Counted from the first letter of the stretch, positions 41,255-52,960 are shown. The stretch is 60,452 nucleotides of DNA from Bifidobacterium breve (GCA_945889475.1 CAMDBT010000009.1:1-60452), one strand, 5' to 3'. The notes: a model not told the origin generated them from the letters alone. Numbers and translations are program-made.

Positions 41255-42052
41255 ATGAGCCAACGAATTCGCCTCGATGCGCTGCTCACCCAGCGCGGTC
41301 TCTTCCCGTCGCGATCACGCGCCGCCGCTGCTGTGATGGCTGGCGACGTTCGCCTCTGCGCTCCTGGCGCCCGCAGCGCAAAGCCAGGGCAGATGGTCTT
41401 GGTAGACGCTGAGATCGAGGTGGTAGAGCGCGCTAGGTACGTTTCGCGTGGCGGAATCAAGCTTGAAAACGCGCTTGGACTTCTTGGCCTCGACGTTAGC
41501 GGCCGCCGCTGCCTTGATGCGGGCGCATCCACCGGAGGATTTACCGACTGTCTACTGCAGGCAGGCGCAGCCGAGGTAATCGCGGTTGACGTCGCTTACG
41601 GCGAGCTTGCGTGGTCGCTGCGCGAGGATCCGCGAGTCCATCTGCTGGAGCGCACCAACGCCCGTCAACTCAACGCTGCTCAGCTTCCCTACCGTCCCGA
41701 AGTAATCACCGCTGACCTCTCATTCATCTCGCTGACGAAAGTTCTACCTGCACTGATTGACCGCGCTGGCGAAAACTTCGATGCTGTGGTGATGGTGAAG
41801 CCGCAGTTTGAGGTCGGTCGCGACCGCGTTGGGCGCGGCGGCGTTGTCCGCGATCCGCAGCTGCGCAAAGAAGCTGTCGAAGCCGTCGCCGAGTTCGCTC
41901 GGGCGCGATGCGGCACAGCAGTGCTCGGCTTCGCATCTTCCGGCTTGCCCGGGCCGAAGGGCAACCAGGAGAGTTTCATCCATCTGGCCGAAGCCGGCCG
42001 CGCCGGCGAGCTCGGCGACCTGGGCGCTGTAATCGACGAGGCTGGGCTGTGA
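41255..42052 (+). CDS. tlyA: TlyA family rRNA (cytidine-2'-O)-methyltransferase
   Basis: A 265-aa protein with an N-terminal S4 RNA-binding domain (about 5-65; RLDALLTQRGLFPSRSRA, VSRGGIKLENAL). An RrmJ-like methyltransferase follows, with DAGASTGGFTD as SAM motif and conserved VDVAYG, ADLSFISL and KPQFE. Mycobacterial TlyA methylates 16S C1409 and 23S C1920, which gives capreomycin sensitivity. ATG 41255 was preferred over the longer GTG 41174 frame, which would translate the palindromes. It overlaps nadK by 4 nt. Confidence 0.93.
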   Translation: MSQRIRLDALLTQRGLFPSRSRAAAAVMAGDVRLCAPGARSAKPGQMVLVDAEIEVVERARYVSRGGIKLENALGLLGLDVSGRRCLDAGASTGGFTDCLLQAGAAEVIAVDVAYGELAWSLREDPRVHLLERTNARQLNAAQLPYRPEVITADLSFISLTKVLPALIDRAGENFDAVVMVKPQFEVGRDRVGRGGVVRDPQLRKEAVEAVAEFARARCGTAVLGFASSGLPGPKGNQESFIHLAEAGRAGELGDLGAVIDEAGL

Positions 42053-42918
42053 GCGCAGATCAGCTCAGCGGAACGATCACCGCCTTCTCGCATGCGCGGC
42101 CGGGGGAGACCGACGACGCGCTTGGGCACCTGATTGGCGTCGCACGCGCGCACGGCCTAACGGTGCGGCTGGACGCTGATGAGACCGCCAAACACCCTTC
42201 GATCGATGCCGGTCCAGGCGTCGAGCTGAACGCCGACCTAGACCGCGACGCGGCTCTTGCGGTCGCCTTGGGTGGCGACGGAACGGTATTGCGGGCGCTG
42301 CGCGCCTACGCCGGTACCAGCGTTCCAGTGATTGGGATCAACTTTGGCGAGGTCGGCTTCCTCGCCGCCATCAGTCGCGACGACTTGGCGGCCGGCCTAG
42401 ACCGCGCATTTGCTGGCGAGTTTGAGCGGCTCGCGTTGCCGGCGATTGTCGTCGAGTTCAGCGGCGATTCGGCGCTGGCGATCAACGACATCGCGATCAC
42501 TCGGCGCGCAGGCGACCGCGTCGCACAGCTGGCCTATGCGGTGGGGGGAGAGGAGGCCGGAAGCGTGCGATGCGATGGGTTGGTGGTCTCGACGGCCGCT
42601 GGCTCGACCGGTTACAACCTTGCCAACGGCGGCCCGGTAATGGCGTGGGGTGTCCAAGGCTACGTCGTTTCATTCATCGCGCCGCACTCGCTGACAGCTC
42701 GCGCGCTGGTGATCGCGCCGGAGGATGAGTTGACGGTTGACAACCGCTCTCACGATCCGGTCGAGCTCTCAGTCGATGGTCGACCGATCGCTGAGATCGC
42801 CCCCGGCGATCAGCTGACGGCGCGGTTCAGTCCAGCGGCCTCGGTTCTGGCGCTGCCGATCGACTCCAGCTTCTATCGCCGGCTGCGCGAAACCTTCGGC
42901 CGACTCGCTTCGTCGTAA
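42049..42918 (+). CDS. nadK: NAD kinase
   Basis: A 289-aa ATP-NAD kinase that makes NADP. Motifs are LGGDGTVLRALR (GGDGT), NFGEVGFLA, NDIAITR and the glycine-rich STAAGSTGYNLANGGPV. The GTG at 42049 overlaps the tlyA stop (GTGA); upstream reading lies inside tlyA. tlyA-nadK-recN is the standard actinobacterial order. Confidence 0.95.
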   Translation: MSADQLSGTITAFSHARPGETDDALGHLIGVARAHGLTVRLDADETAKHPSIDAGPGVELNADLDRDAALAVALGGDGTVLRALRAYAGTSVPVIGINFGEVGFLAAISRDDLAAGLDRAFAGEFERLALPAIVVEFSGDSALAINDIAITRRAGDRVAQLAYAVGGEEAGSVRCDGLVVSTAAGSTGYNLANGGPVMAWGVQGYVVSFIAPHSLTARALVIAPEDELTVDNRSHDPVELSVDGRPIAEIAPGDQLTARFSPAASVLALPIDSSFYRRLRETFGRLASS

Positions 42919-42937
42919 CTGAGTAACTCTACGTCGC

Positions 42938-42969
42938 TGCGGGCGCAAAAATGGTCCACAGCGCCCGCA
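42938..42969 (+). terminator. Hairpin between nadK and recN
   Basis: A perfect 9-bp stem (TGCGGGCGC and its complement) with a 14-nt loop, starting 20 nt after the nadK stop. GC-rich but without a U-run, so it may be a weak terminator or an mRNA-stability stem. Confidence 0.4.
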
Positions 42970-43012
42970 ATCTGAGGCCCAGTCCGTCCCCGCGCGCTGC
43001 TAAACCGAAGCG

Positions 43013-44668
43013 GTGCTACACGAGCTGCGAGTCGAGAATCTTCTGCTAATTGAGAACGCGGAGCTGCGGCTCGCGCCGGGGCTCAACGTCTTGACGGGCG
43101 AGACCGGAGCAGGAAAGACTGTGCTCGCCCATGCGCTCGATCTGTTGCTCGGCGGACGGCCGCGCGCGGGAATAGTCCGGCCAGGGGCAGAGGAGGCATA
43201 CGTCGAAGGCGTCTTTGAGCTCAGCGATGAGCTGCGAACCCATCTCGGTGAGCGGCTTCCAGCTGACGCTGAGGAGCTGATCCTCGCGCGCCGAGTGGCC
43301 GCCGAGGGACGAACGCGGGCGCTCGTCAACGGTCGCTCGGCAACGGTCGGCGAGCTGCGCGAGGTCGCCTCGGCGATGCTCGTCTTCTACGGCCAACATG
43401 AGCATCGCAAGCTGACGGTCGCTTCGGCCCAGCTCGACATTCTCGACGGCTTTTGTGGCGCCGCACAGCTGCAGCGTCGCGCGGCAATGGCTGCCGCACA
43501 CATGCGCGAAGCCGAATGCGAGCAGCGGCTCGACGAGCTCAAGGCGCTAGATGGCGCACGCGAACGAGAGCTCGATCTGTTGCAGTTCGAATTGGCCGAG
43601 ATTGACGAGGCCGCCCCGAGCGAAAGCGAGCAAGAGGAGCTACTTTCGCTGCGCGGCAAACTCGCTCACGTCGAAGCGTTGCGCAGCGCAGCTTTCTCAG
43701 CCTGCGAAACATTGGCGCCGGAGGATGGCGAAGGGGTTAGCGCGAAGATCGCCGCCGCAGGCAACGGCCTCGATGGCGTTAGCGGGGTTGATCAGCAGCT
43801 CGACGAGCTCAGCTCGCGCTGGCAGTCGCTCGCGATCGAGGCCGATGATCTAGCGGCGGAGCTACGTCGCTACTGCGAGACTCTCGGCGCTGAACCGGGG
43901 CTACTGGAGAAGACCGAAGAGCGGCTCGCTTTGCTCGACAGGTTGTCGCGCAAACATGGTGGTTCGATTGCCGACGTCCTCGCCCACGCCGAGGAGTCAC
44001 GTCAGCGGCTGGCACTATTGACCGATGCTGAGGCGTCGCTTGGGTCGGCGGCCGCTGAACTGGCCGAGGCGACGGCGGTAAGCGCAGCTCTCGCCGCTGA
44101 GCTTCGCGCGGCGCGGACGGCTGCGGCGCCGAAGCTTGCCGAGCAAGTTTCTGCCCGCCTCGACGAGCTGGCGATGGTCGGCGCAAGCTTCGCGGTCGAC
44201 CTCAATCAGCGCGAAGGCGGTCCGAACGGCGCCGATGGAGTGGACTTCCTGATCGCGACCAATCAGGGCGTCCCTGCGGGCCCGCTGCGCGAGATCGCCT
44301 CGGGGGGGGAGCTCTCGCGCGTGATGCTTGCTCTCCTCGGCGTGGCCAACGACGGCTCAAAGAGGACGCTCGTATTTGATGAGATTGACGCTGGCGTCGG
44401 TGGCAAGACAGCGCGGGTAGTCGGCGAGCGGCTCCGTAGCCTCGCCGGCGACCGCCAGATTCTTTGCATCACGCACCTGCCGCAGATCGCCTCGCTTGCC
44501 GACCGTCACTTTTCGATCGACAAGGATTCGGCGACCGATCCGGTGCTGGCGACGGTCACTGAGCTGCGCGAGCCGCAAGTCGTCGGCGAGCTCGTGCGGA
44601 TGCTTGGCGCCGACGAGGATGACAGTGCCGCGCTGCGCCACGCGCGCGAGTTGCGCAACGCCGCTTAG
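43013..44668 (+). CDS. recN: DNA repair protein RecN
   Basis: A 551-aa SMC-like ATPase used in double-strand-break repair. It has Walker A LTGETGAGKTVLAHAL (residues about 29-44), central coiled coils (about 150-370), the ABC signature IASGGELSRVMLALL and Walker B TLVFDEIDAGVGGKTA. GTG 43013 gives the family start LHELRVENLLLIENAEL. TAAACC at 43001-43006 resembles the leaderless -10 motif of neighbours. Confidence 0.95.
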   Translation: MLHELRVENLLLIENAELRLAPGLNVLTGETGAGKTVLAHALDLLLGGRPRAGIVRPGAEEAYVEGVFELSDELRTHLGERLPADAEELILARRVAAEGRTRALVNGRSATVGELREVASAMLVFYGQHEHRKLTVASAQLDILDGFCGAAQLQRRAAMAAAHMREAECEQRLDELKALDGARERELDLLQFELAEIDEAAPSESEQEELLSLRGKLAHVEALRSAAFSACETLAPEDGEGVSAKIAAAGNGLDGVSGVDQQLDELSSRWQSLAIEADDLAAELRRYCETLGAEPGLLEKTEERLALLDRLSRKHGGSIADVLAHAEESRQRLALLTDAEASLGSAAAELAEATAVSAALAAELRAARTAAAPKLAEQVSARLDELAMVGASFAVDLNQREGGPNGADGVDFLIATNQGVPAGPLREIASGGELSRVMLALLGVANDGSKRTLVFDEIDAGVGGKTARVVGERLRSLAGDRQILCITHLPQIASLADRHFSIDKDSATDPVLATVTELREPQVVGELVRMLGADEDDSAALRHARELRNAA

Positions 44669-44689
44669 CCGGATTTCGCACTCTAGGCC

Positions 44690-44695
44690 TAAACT
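44690..44695 (+). promoter_or_regulatory. -10 element TAAACT before steA
   Basis: TAAACT ends 8 nt before ATG 44704, in the 35-nt recN-steA gap, again with leaderless spacing and no ribosome-binding site. Confidence 0.45.
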
Positions 44696-44703
44696 CGCGG
44701 GCT

Positions 44704-45861
44704 ATGGCGCTCCCTGCCCAAACAAATTCGACGCGCACGGTGCGCGGGCCGGTTCGGCGCGGTCGCAGAACGAAGAAGCTGGTCCGAAGCCTGCGCGCCG
44801 GAGAGATCGCTCTGATCGACCACGACGACCTTGACCGGGTGTCGGCTGAGGATCTGATCACAGCTGAGGCCGTCGCCGTGCTCAACTGCCGACAGTCGCG
44901 CTCGGAGGAGTACCCGAACATGGGCCCTCTGCTACTGGTTGAGGCAGGAATCACGTTGATCGACCTACCTGACGATCGTCTCTTTGATCTTTGCAGCGAC
45001 GGTGATCCACTAGAGCTACGTGGCGGCGAGGTTTGGCGCCGCGACGAGATGCTGGTCGCGGGCACGCTGCAGAAGCCCGATCTGGTTCGCACCGATAACG
45101 CGCAGCGCCGCAGGGAGATCGGAGGAGCGTTGGAAGCATTCGCGCGCAACACGGTCGAGCGCATGGTCGAGGAGCAGGACCTGCTCTCGGGCAAGATTGA
45201 CCTCCCGCGCTTCGACACTGACTTTCGCGACCGACCGGCCTTGATTGTCGTTCGCGGTGTCGATCATCAGGCCGACCTGCAGGCGCTGCGGCCATACATC
45301 CGCGATACGCGCCCGGTTTTGATTGGCGTCGACGGCGGCGCCAACGCGATCATTAAGGAGGGATTCAAGCCCGACATGATTGTTGGCGACATGGACTCGG
45401 CCTCCGACGCCACCCTCCGCAGCGGCGCCGAACTGATCGTCCACGCATATCCCGATGGCCGCGCACCGGGGCGTGAGCTGCTCGAGCAGCTATCGCTGGA
45501 GCACAAGGTTGTGCCGGCGCCGGGAACCAGCCAAGACGTCGCGATGTTGATTGCTGGCGAGAAGGGTGCCTCGCTGATTGTCTCGGTCGGCTCGCAGTTC
45601 AACCTCGTTGAGTTTCTCGACAAGAACCGTCGCGGCATGTCGTCAACCTTTCTGACGCGACTGCGGCTCGGCGAGAAGATCGTCGACGCCAAAGGGGTCA
45701 GCCGTCTTTATCGTCCGTCACCAGGTCTCTCTCCGGCGGTGATCGTCTTGGCTGCGGGATTGGTTGCCCTCGTGATCGTCGTGCTCGTCACTCCAGCGCT
45801 GCGCGAAGTCGCCGATCTCTTCTGGCTGAAACTGCGCGTACTGCTCGGCGGGAGCGTTTAG
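44704..45861 (+). CDS. steA: SteA-like cell-division/envelope protein
   Basis: A 385-aa protein with a basic N-terminus and a cytoplasmic domain related to thiamin pyrophosphokinases (IGVDGGANAIIKEGFKPDMIVGDMDSASD). One C-terminal membrane helix is present (AVIVLAAGLVALVIVVLV, about 348-365). In Corynebacterium, SteA and SteB form a membrane complex that controls the hydrolase RipA during division. The recN-steA-steB order here matches that locus. Enzymatic activity is not expected. Confidence 0.88.
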   Translation: MALPAQTNSTRTVRGPVRRGRRTKKLVRSLRAGEIALIDHDDLDRVSAEDLITAEAVAVLNCRQSRSEEYPNMGPLLLVEAGITLIDLPDDRLFDLCSDGDPLELRGGEVWRRDEMLVAGTLQKPDLVRTDNAQRRREIGGALEAFARNTVERMVEEQDLLSGKIDLPRFDTDFRDRPALIVVRGVDHQADLQALRPYIRDTRPVLIGVDGGANAIIKEGFKPDMIVGDMDSASDATLRSGAELIVHAYPDGRAPGRELLEQLSLEHKVVPAPGTSQDVAMLIAGEKGASLIVSVGSQFNLVEFLDKNRRGMSSTFLTRLRLGEKIVDAKGVSRLYRPSPGLSPAVIVLAAGLVALVIVVLVTPALREVADLFWLKLRVLLGGSV

Positions 45862-45870
45862 GGTCGAGCC

Positions 45871-46734
45871 GTGTTCGATTTTCGCTACCACGCCGTCTCG
45901 CTCGCAGCGGTCCTCGTGGCGCTCGCAGTCGGCGTGCTGCTTGGCGTCGCAATCGGCGACGCCGGGCTTGTCTCTTCGGCCGAAAAGCAGGTCCGCGCGA
46001 GCCTTCACGATGACGTTCGCAGCGCGCAGGAGAAAGGGCAGCGGGCAACCGAGGCGCTTCAGGCGGAGCAACGCTACTCGCGTGCTGCCTATCCGTTCGT
46101 AGTCGGCGGGCGACTGCAGGGCGCGAACGTCTGCTTGCTTTTCCTCGGCGAGCCGGATGAGGCGATCGCTGCCGATGTACGCACCGCTCTCGCGGCGACC
46201 GGCGGCGAGCTACGTGGAACGCTGGCGCTGAGGCAACCGCCCGATACGCAGGCGTTGGCTGCGGGCGCCGGTAGCAGCCGCTACTCGCAGCTCGATACGA
46301 CACCCGAATTGCTCGCTTCGCTGGGCAAGACGATCGGGCGCCAGATGATCCTTGGCGGCCGGCTGTTGAGAAGTGAAGCCGACGCCCTCTTTGCGACTCG
46401 CGCTGGCGGCCTCGGACCGTTCGACGCCGTAATTGTGGCTCGGATTCCCCGCGCGCTGAAAGGCGAAGCCGCTGCCCACACGAATCTGCTTGAGGACGGG
46501 CTGATGGCCGGGCTTGCGAAAACGCGTAGTCCAATCGTCGGCGTCCAAGCCACCACGACGATGCCGTCCCAGATCGCGTGGTATCGGGCGCGCGGTCTAT
46601 CCAGCGTTGACGATGTTGATCGAACCTCCGGTCAGGCGGCGATGGTGCTCGTCCTCGCAGGCGCAAAGGGGAGCTTCGGTGTCGGCCCTGATGCCGGCGC
46701 CCTGCTGCCGGGTCCGGAGTTGGCCGCCGGCTAG
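45871..46734 (+). CDS. steB: SteB / MctB-like membrane protein
   Basis: A 287-aa protein with one N-terminal membrane helix (FRYHAVSLAAVLVALAVGVLLGVAIG, residues about 4-29, quoted in part: SLAAVLVALAVGVLLGVAIG). A coiled coil follows (about 35-65) and an extracytoplasmic domain. This architecture is annotated as copper transporter MctB or SteB. It starts 9 nt after steA, so the two are co-transcribed partners; SteB is the better call from context. Confidence 0.85.
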   Translation: MFDFRYHAVSLAAVLVALAVGVLLGVAIGDAGLVSSAEKQVRASLHDDVRSAQEKGQRATEALQAEQRYSRAAYPFVVGGRLQGANVCLLFLGEPDEAIAADVRTALAATGGELRGTLALRQPPDTQALAAGAGSSRYSQLDTTPELLASLGKTIGRQMILGGRLLRSEADALFATRAGGLGPFDAVIVARIPRALKGEAAAHTNLLEDGLMAGLAKTRSPIVGVQATTTMPSQIAWYRARGLSSVDDVDRTSGQAAMVLVLAGAKGSFGVGPDAGALLPGPELAAG

Positions 46735-46737
46735 CAG

Positions 46738-47151
46738 CTACTGCTGCGGTTCGAAGTCAAGCGCAGCCGAGTTGATGCACCAACGCTGCCCGCTGGCGCC
46801 GGGCCCGTCGTCAAATACGTGCCCCAGGTGACCGCCGCAGCAGGCGCAGGTCGCTTCCGTTCGGCGCATTCCGTGCGAGTTGTCATCGACCAGCGTGACT
46901 GCGCTGGCTACGACGGGGTCGGTGAAGCTGGGCCAGCCGGAGCCCGAGTCGAACTTCGTATCGGAGGCGAAGAGTTTGGCGTTGCAGCCCTTGCAGCGGA
47001 ACATCCCGCTGCCCTTCTCGTCGTTGTAGGCACCGCTGAATGCCGGCTCGGTGCCGGACTCACGCAGCACCGCGAACGATTCGGGATCGAGCTTCTCGCG
47101 CCACTGCTCGTTGGTTATCTCGGTCGGCTTGCTCGGCTCGTCGCTGCTCAT
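46738..47151 (-). CDS. msrB: Peptide-methionine (R)-S-oxide reductase MsrB
   Basis: A 137-aa repair enzyme for oxidised methionine. Zinc cysteines are in FRCKGCNAKLF and TCACCGGHLGHVF; the catalytic Cys is in QRWCINSAALDF; SGSGWPSF is also conserved. ATG 47151 (MSSDEPSKPTEITNEQWREK) was chosen over the longer frame, which is not conserved. It ends 3 nt after the steB stop on the opposite strand and is divergent from the next gene. Confidence 0.94.
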   Translation of the reverse strand: MSSDEPSKPTEITNEQWREKLDPESFAVLRESGTEPAFSGAYNDEKGSGMFRCKGCNAKLFASDTKFDSGSGWPSFTDPVVASAVTLVDDNSHGMRRTEATCACCGGHLGHVFDDGPGASGQRWCINSAALDFEPQQ

Positions 47152-47242
47152 CGCGGGCTCCTCGTATTGGCTGCTGTCAACGGTAGCGAAGCGCGAACAC
47201 TGAGGGCAAATGCCTGTCCGCGCCGCTATGTAGGTTGCGTAG

Positions 47243-49742
<2,500 letters not shown>

Positions 49743-49753
49743 TCGCAGCCGAG

Positions 49754-50890
49754 ATGAGGCCCGCCTCAGAGCTCGAGACGCGGCGCCTGAGTGACACGTT
49801 CGGGGCGCTTTGCGCAATCCCCAGTCCGTCACGTAGCGAGGCCGCGGTCGCGGCCTTCGTTCGTCGCGAGCTCGAGCAGATCGGCGTCGAGGTTTCAGAG
49901 GACGACGCGGCAGCCGCGATCGGTGGGCAGAGCGGCAATCTGCTGGCGCGGATCGGTCGCCGGGGTGGGCCCTCTGTGCTGTTCTGCGCTCACCTCGACA
50001 CCGTGCCCCACGACGAGCCGATCGTCCCGGTGATTAGTGACGGAGGCTGGGAGAGCGAAGGCGACACGATCCTCGGCGCTGACAACAAGGCGGCCGTCGC
50101 AGTGTTGCTGGAGCTCGCACGTCGGGCGATGATCGAAGGCGCGCCAGTTGACCTCGAGCTGTGCTTCACGGTCGCTGAAGAGCCTGGCCTGCTCGGCGCT
50201 AGCGCGCTCGACCTAAGCGTCCTGCGTTCCGCTGTTGGTTACGTCTACGACCACGCCACGCCGATCGGCGAGATCATCGCTGCCTCGCCAACACAGATCC
50301 GCTGGCGCGCCGATATTCGCGGTCGGGCGGCCCACGCTGGCGTCTCGCCCGAAGACGGACGCAGCGCGATCGCGACGGCGGCGCGGGCGATTGCGGCGCT
50401 GCCCGACGGTCGGATCGACCAGTCCAGTACAGCTAACGTGGCGCGGATCCGAGGCGGCGTGGCAGGGACCAACGTCGTCCCCGAGCATTGCCGGGTCGAC
50501 GGCGAGATCCGCTCGCTTGACGAGGGACGCGCAGAGCTGATGGCTGAGGTTGTCGCCGAGGTGTTTGGCGACGCGGCCAATGAACCAGGCTGCCAGTGCG
50601 ACCTAGATCTGACGATCGAGCGCTCCTTTGTCGGCTACAAACTCGACCACGCGGAGCCGGGCGTCGTTGCAGCGAGGACGGCGTTGGAAGCTTGCGGCTA
50701 CGAGCCGAAGATGGTCGCTAGCGGCGGCGGCTCGGACGCCAATGCGCTTCGCGCCCAAGGCTTCGCCGCCATCAACCTCGCTAACGGCACCGAGAACCCG
50801 CATCAGTCCAGCGAGAGGGTCGCAGTATCTGAACTTGAGGCGATGATGAACGTGACGTTCGCGTTGGTCGACGCGTTCGGGGAGGATTAG
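49754..50890 (+). CDS. M20 family peptidase (PepT-like)
   Basis: A 378-aa di-zinc aminopeptidase-type protein. Metal and catalytic residues are in CAHLDTVP (His, Asp), LGADNKAAVA (bridging Asp), TVAEEPGLLGA (Glu-Glu), YDHATP and NPHQSSE (His). A dimerisation domain sits at about 180-290. It most resembles tripeptidase-like M20 enzymes; the substrate is not certain. It is 11 nt after pyrG and 3 nt before the DUF3866 gene. Confidence 0.85.
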   Translation: MRPASELETRRLSDTFGALCAIPSPSRSEAAVAAFVRRELEQIGVEVSEDDAAAAIGGQSGNLLARIGRRGGPSVLFCAHLDTVPHDEPIVPVISDGGWESEGDTILGADNKAAVAVLLELARRAMIEGAPVDLELCFTVAEEPGLLGASALDLSVLRSAVGYVYDHATPIGEIIAASPTQIRWRADIRGRAAHAGVSPEDGRSAIATAARAIAALPDGRIDQSSTANVARIRGGVAGTNVVPEHCRVDGEIRSLDEGRAELMAEVVAEVFGDAANEPGCQCDLDLTIERSFVGYKLDHAEPGVVAARTALEACGYEPKMVASGGGSDANALRAQGFAAINLANGTENPHQSSERVAVSELEAMMNVTFALVDAFGED

Positions 50891-50893
50891 CTG

Positions 50894-51916
50894 ATGCTTG
50901 TCCTCCACGAAGGGGTTGTCACTGAGGTCGGGCCGCTCGCACCGGAGCAGCAGCTCTTGGTTGACGTTCCCGGCCGCGGTCCGCGCGCGGCGACCGCCGA
51001 CATGGCGCTCGTCGGTCGCTGCGAAGTCGGCGACACGGTCATCGTCAATACGCAGGCCGCCGACCTAGCGCTCGGCTCCGGCGGCTTTGATGTAGTCCAC
51101 GTGAACCTGACTCGTGGCCTCGGCGGCGAAGGGGTCGCTGGCGCGCACGTGATGAAGCTCAACTACAGCTCGCTCCAGCACGCCGTTCTCCCGGTGGAAG
51201 ATGGCAGCGACACTCTGCCGCCGGCCAAGCCGGTAGGCGTCTGCTTCCTCCACGGCCAGCTCGCGCCATTCGCTTGGGCGCTCGCACAGGCGCGTGAGGG
51301 GACGCGGCTCGGCTTTCTCCAGGGTGGTGGCGGGGCGCTCCCTGGAGGCCATTCGAGAACTGTCGCGGAGCTGCGCGAGCGTCGGCTGCTGGCCGGCACG
51401 ATCACGGCGGGCGCGAGCTACGGTGGCGAGGCAGAGGCGATAACTCTCGCTGGCGGCCTCGCCCACGGCCTTGGGGAGCTTGGCTGGGATGCAGCTGTCG
51501 TTGCCCCGGGGCCGGGGATCATCGGCTCCGGTTCGCGCCTCGGTCATGGGGGGATGGCGGCTCTTGACGCGGCCCACACAGCGCTCGCGCTTGGTTGTCC
51601 GGTTGTGGTAGCGCCGCGGATGTCCAACGGTGACGCCCGCGACCGTCACCAGGGCTGCTCGCACCACACCCAAACCGTTCTCAACCTGCTGCTCGCGCCG
51701 GTCAGCGTTGCCGCGCCGCAGGGAGCGGGGGAAGAGATCACGCGCGGCTGCGGCCACACGGTGGTCGAACTCGGAGTCGATCTTGCCGCCTACGGCGCTA
51801 GCGGGCTGCCGGGCACAACGATGGGCCGCTCGATTGCAGAAGACCCGCTCTTTTTCGGCGCCGCGCTCGCTGGCGGCATGCTGTTGGCAACAGCGATTGA
51901 TGGCGCGAGCCGCTAA
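50894..51916 (+). CDS. DUF3866 family protein
   Basis: A 340-aa protein of a family conserved beside xerD/pyrG in Actinobacteria, without a known function. The sequence is Gly/Ala/His-rich, with an N-terminal barrel-like part (about 1-65; ALVGRCEVGDTVIVNTQA) and a conserved core including HVMKLNYSSLQHAV, GPGIIGSGSRLGHGGM and SNGDARDRHQG. No signal peptide or membrane helix is evident. Its job cannot be deduced. Confidence 0.82.
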   Translation: MLVLHEGVVTEVGPLAPEQQLLVDVPGRGPRAATADMALVGRCEVGDTVIVNTQAADLALGSGGFDVVHVNLTRGLGGEGVAGAHVMKLNYSSLQHAVLPVEDGSDTLPPAKPVGVCFLHGQLAPFAWALAQAREGTRLGFLQGGGGALPGGHSRTVAELRERRLLAGTITAGASYGGEAEAITLAGGLAHGLGELGWDAAVVAPGPGIIGSGSRLGHGGMAALDAAHTALALGCPVVVAPRMSNGDARDRHQGCSHHTQTVLNLLLAPVSVAAPQGAGEEITRGCGHTVVELGVDLAAYGASGLPGTTMGRSIAEDPLFFGAALAGGMLLATAIDGASR

Positions 51917-51985
51917 CTCGGCGTGCTGACGCATCGGCTGTTGCAGCGGTAAGGAAGGCGCCCGTCGGCGGCGAACTGCACCACA

Positions 51986-52960
51986 ATGGCGATCACGACC
52001 GCTCCCGCGCGGAGCACTTTCCAGCGCCACGTGCTCGACTTCCTTGCCTACCTTGAGCTGGAGCGGGGCCTCTCCCGCAACACACTCGGGGCTTATCGAA
52101 CCGACCTGATGCAGTTTGGCCTCTATCTCGAAGAGAGCGGAGCCGACGCGCTGTCCGCCGGGCACGGTGAGATGGCGGGTTTCCTCGACAAGCTGACGCA
52201 CGGTGGTCCTGACCGCCCTCCAGTCGCCGCAGCGACGCTGCAACGGAAGACGGCCTGTTTGCGATCGTTCTACCGTCATCTACGCCGCGAAGAGCTGATC
52301 GATCACGACCCAACCGCCGACCTGCGCGCGCCACGGAAGACCCGTCGACTGCCGAAGGTGTTGAGCCGCGACCAGATGATGTTGCTGCTCGCCGCACCGC
52401 AAGGGGACGGGCCGGCCGCTCAGCGTGACCGCGCGCTGCTGGAGCTGATGTACGCCTGCGGTCTGCGCGCCTCGGAGGCGACCGGTCTGCTTGTCGGTGA
52501 CGTCGATCTCGATCAAGGTTTGATGCGAGCGCGGGGGAAAGGATCAAAGGAGCGACTGATTCCGGTCGGCGCCGCTGCCTTGCACGCGGTCCGGATCTAC
52601 CTCAATGACTCGCGACCGAAGCTGGTTGGGATCGCCGACGAGGAGCATCTCTTCGTCAACCAGCGAGGCGGCGCTCTGACTCGTCAGGGGCTGTACAAGA
52701 TTGTCCAGGGCCACGCCCGCGCTGCCGGGCTGGCCGGACTGATGAGCCCGCACACGCTCCGCCACACATTCGCAACGCATCTGCTTGCTGGAGGCTGCGA
52801 TCTTCGCGCGCTGCAGGAGATGCTCGGCCACGCCGATATCGCGACAACGCAGATCTACACTCACCTCTCTGCCGAGCGGCTCAAAGATCAGTACTTCGGC
52901 GCCCACCCGAGGGCGACTATCGGCGCCCACCCGAAGGCGATGAGCGATAGCGATCGCTGA
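51986..52960 (+). CDS. xerD: Tyrosine recombinase XerD
   Basis: A 324-aa site-specific recombinase for chromosome dimer resolution at dif. Catalytic residues are Arg in YACGLRASEATG, Lys in RGKGSKERLIP, HxxR in HTLRHTFATHLLAGG, His in LGHADIATTQ and Tyr in IYTHLSAE. The pyrG-M20-DUF3866-xerD context supports XerD. The C-terminus carries a tandem duplication, GAHPRATI then GAHPKAMS, from a 24-bp repeat at 52898-52940. Confidence 0.92.
   Translation: MAITTAPARSTFQRHVLDFLAYLELERGLSRNTLGAYRTDLMQFGLYLEESGADALSAGHGEMAGFLDKLTHGGPDRPPVAAATLQRKTACLRSFYRHLRREELIDHDPTADLRAPRKTRRLPKVLSRDQMMLLLAAPQGDGPAAQRDRALLELMYACGLRASEATGLLVGDVDLDQGLMRARGKGSKERLIPVGAAALHAVRIYLNDSRPKLVGIADEEHLFVNQRGGALTRQGLYKIVQGHARAAGLAGLMSPHTLRHTFATHLLAGGCDLRALQEMLGHADIATTQIYTHLSAERLKDQYFGAHPRATIGAHPKAMSDSDR
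52898..52940 (+). repeat. 24-bp tandem repeat at the xerD 3' end
   Basis: A 19-bp unit (GGCGCCCACCCGAGGGCGA, then a copy with one change) starts at 52898 and again at 52922. The period is 24 bp and preserves the frame, adding eight residues to XerD after the catalytic tyrosine. Confidence 0.8.

Noticed and set aside
40037-41263. 408-codon minus-strand frame over dxs and the tlyA control region
   Set aside because: Dxs is complete on the plus strand; the antisense product has no recognisable domain.
51065-52279. 404-codon minus-strand frame across DUF3866 and xerD
   Set aside because: Overlaps two conserved genes and has shadow-like composition.
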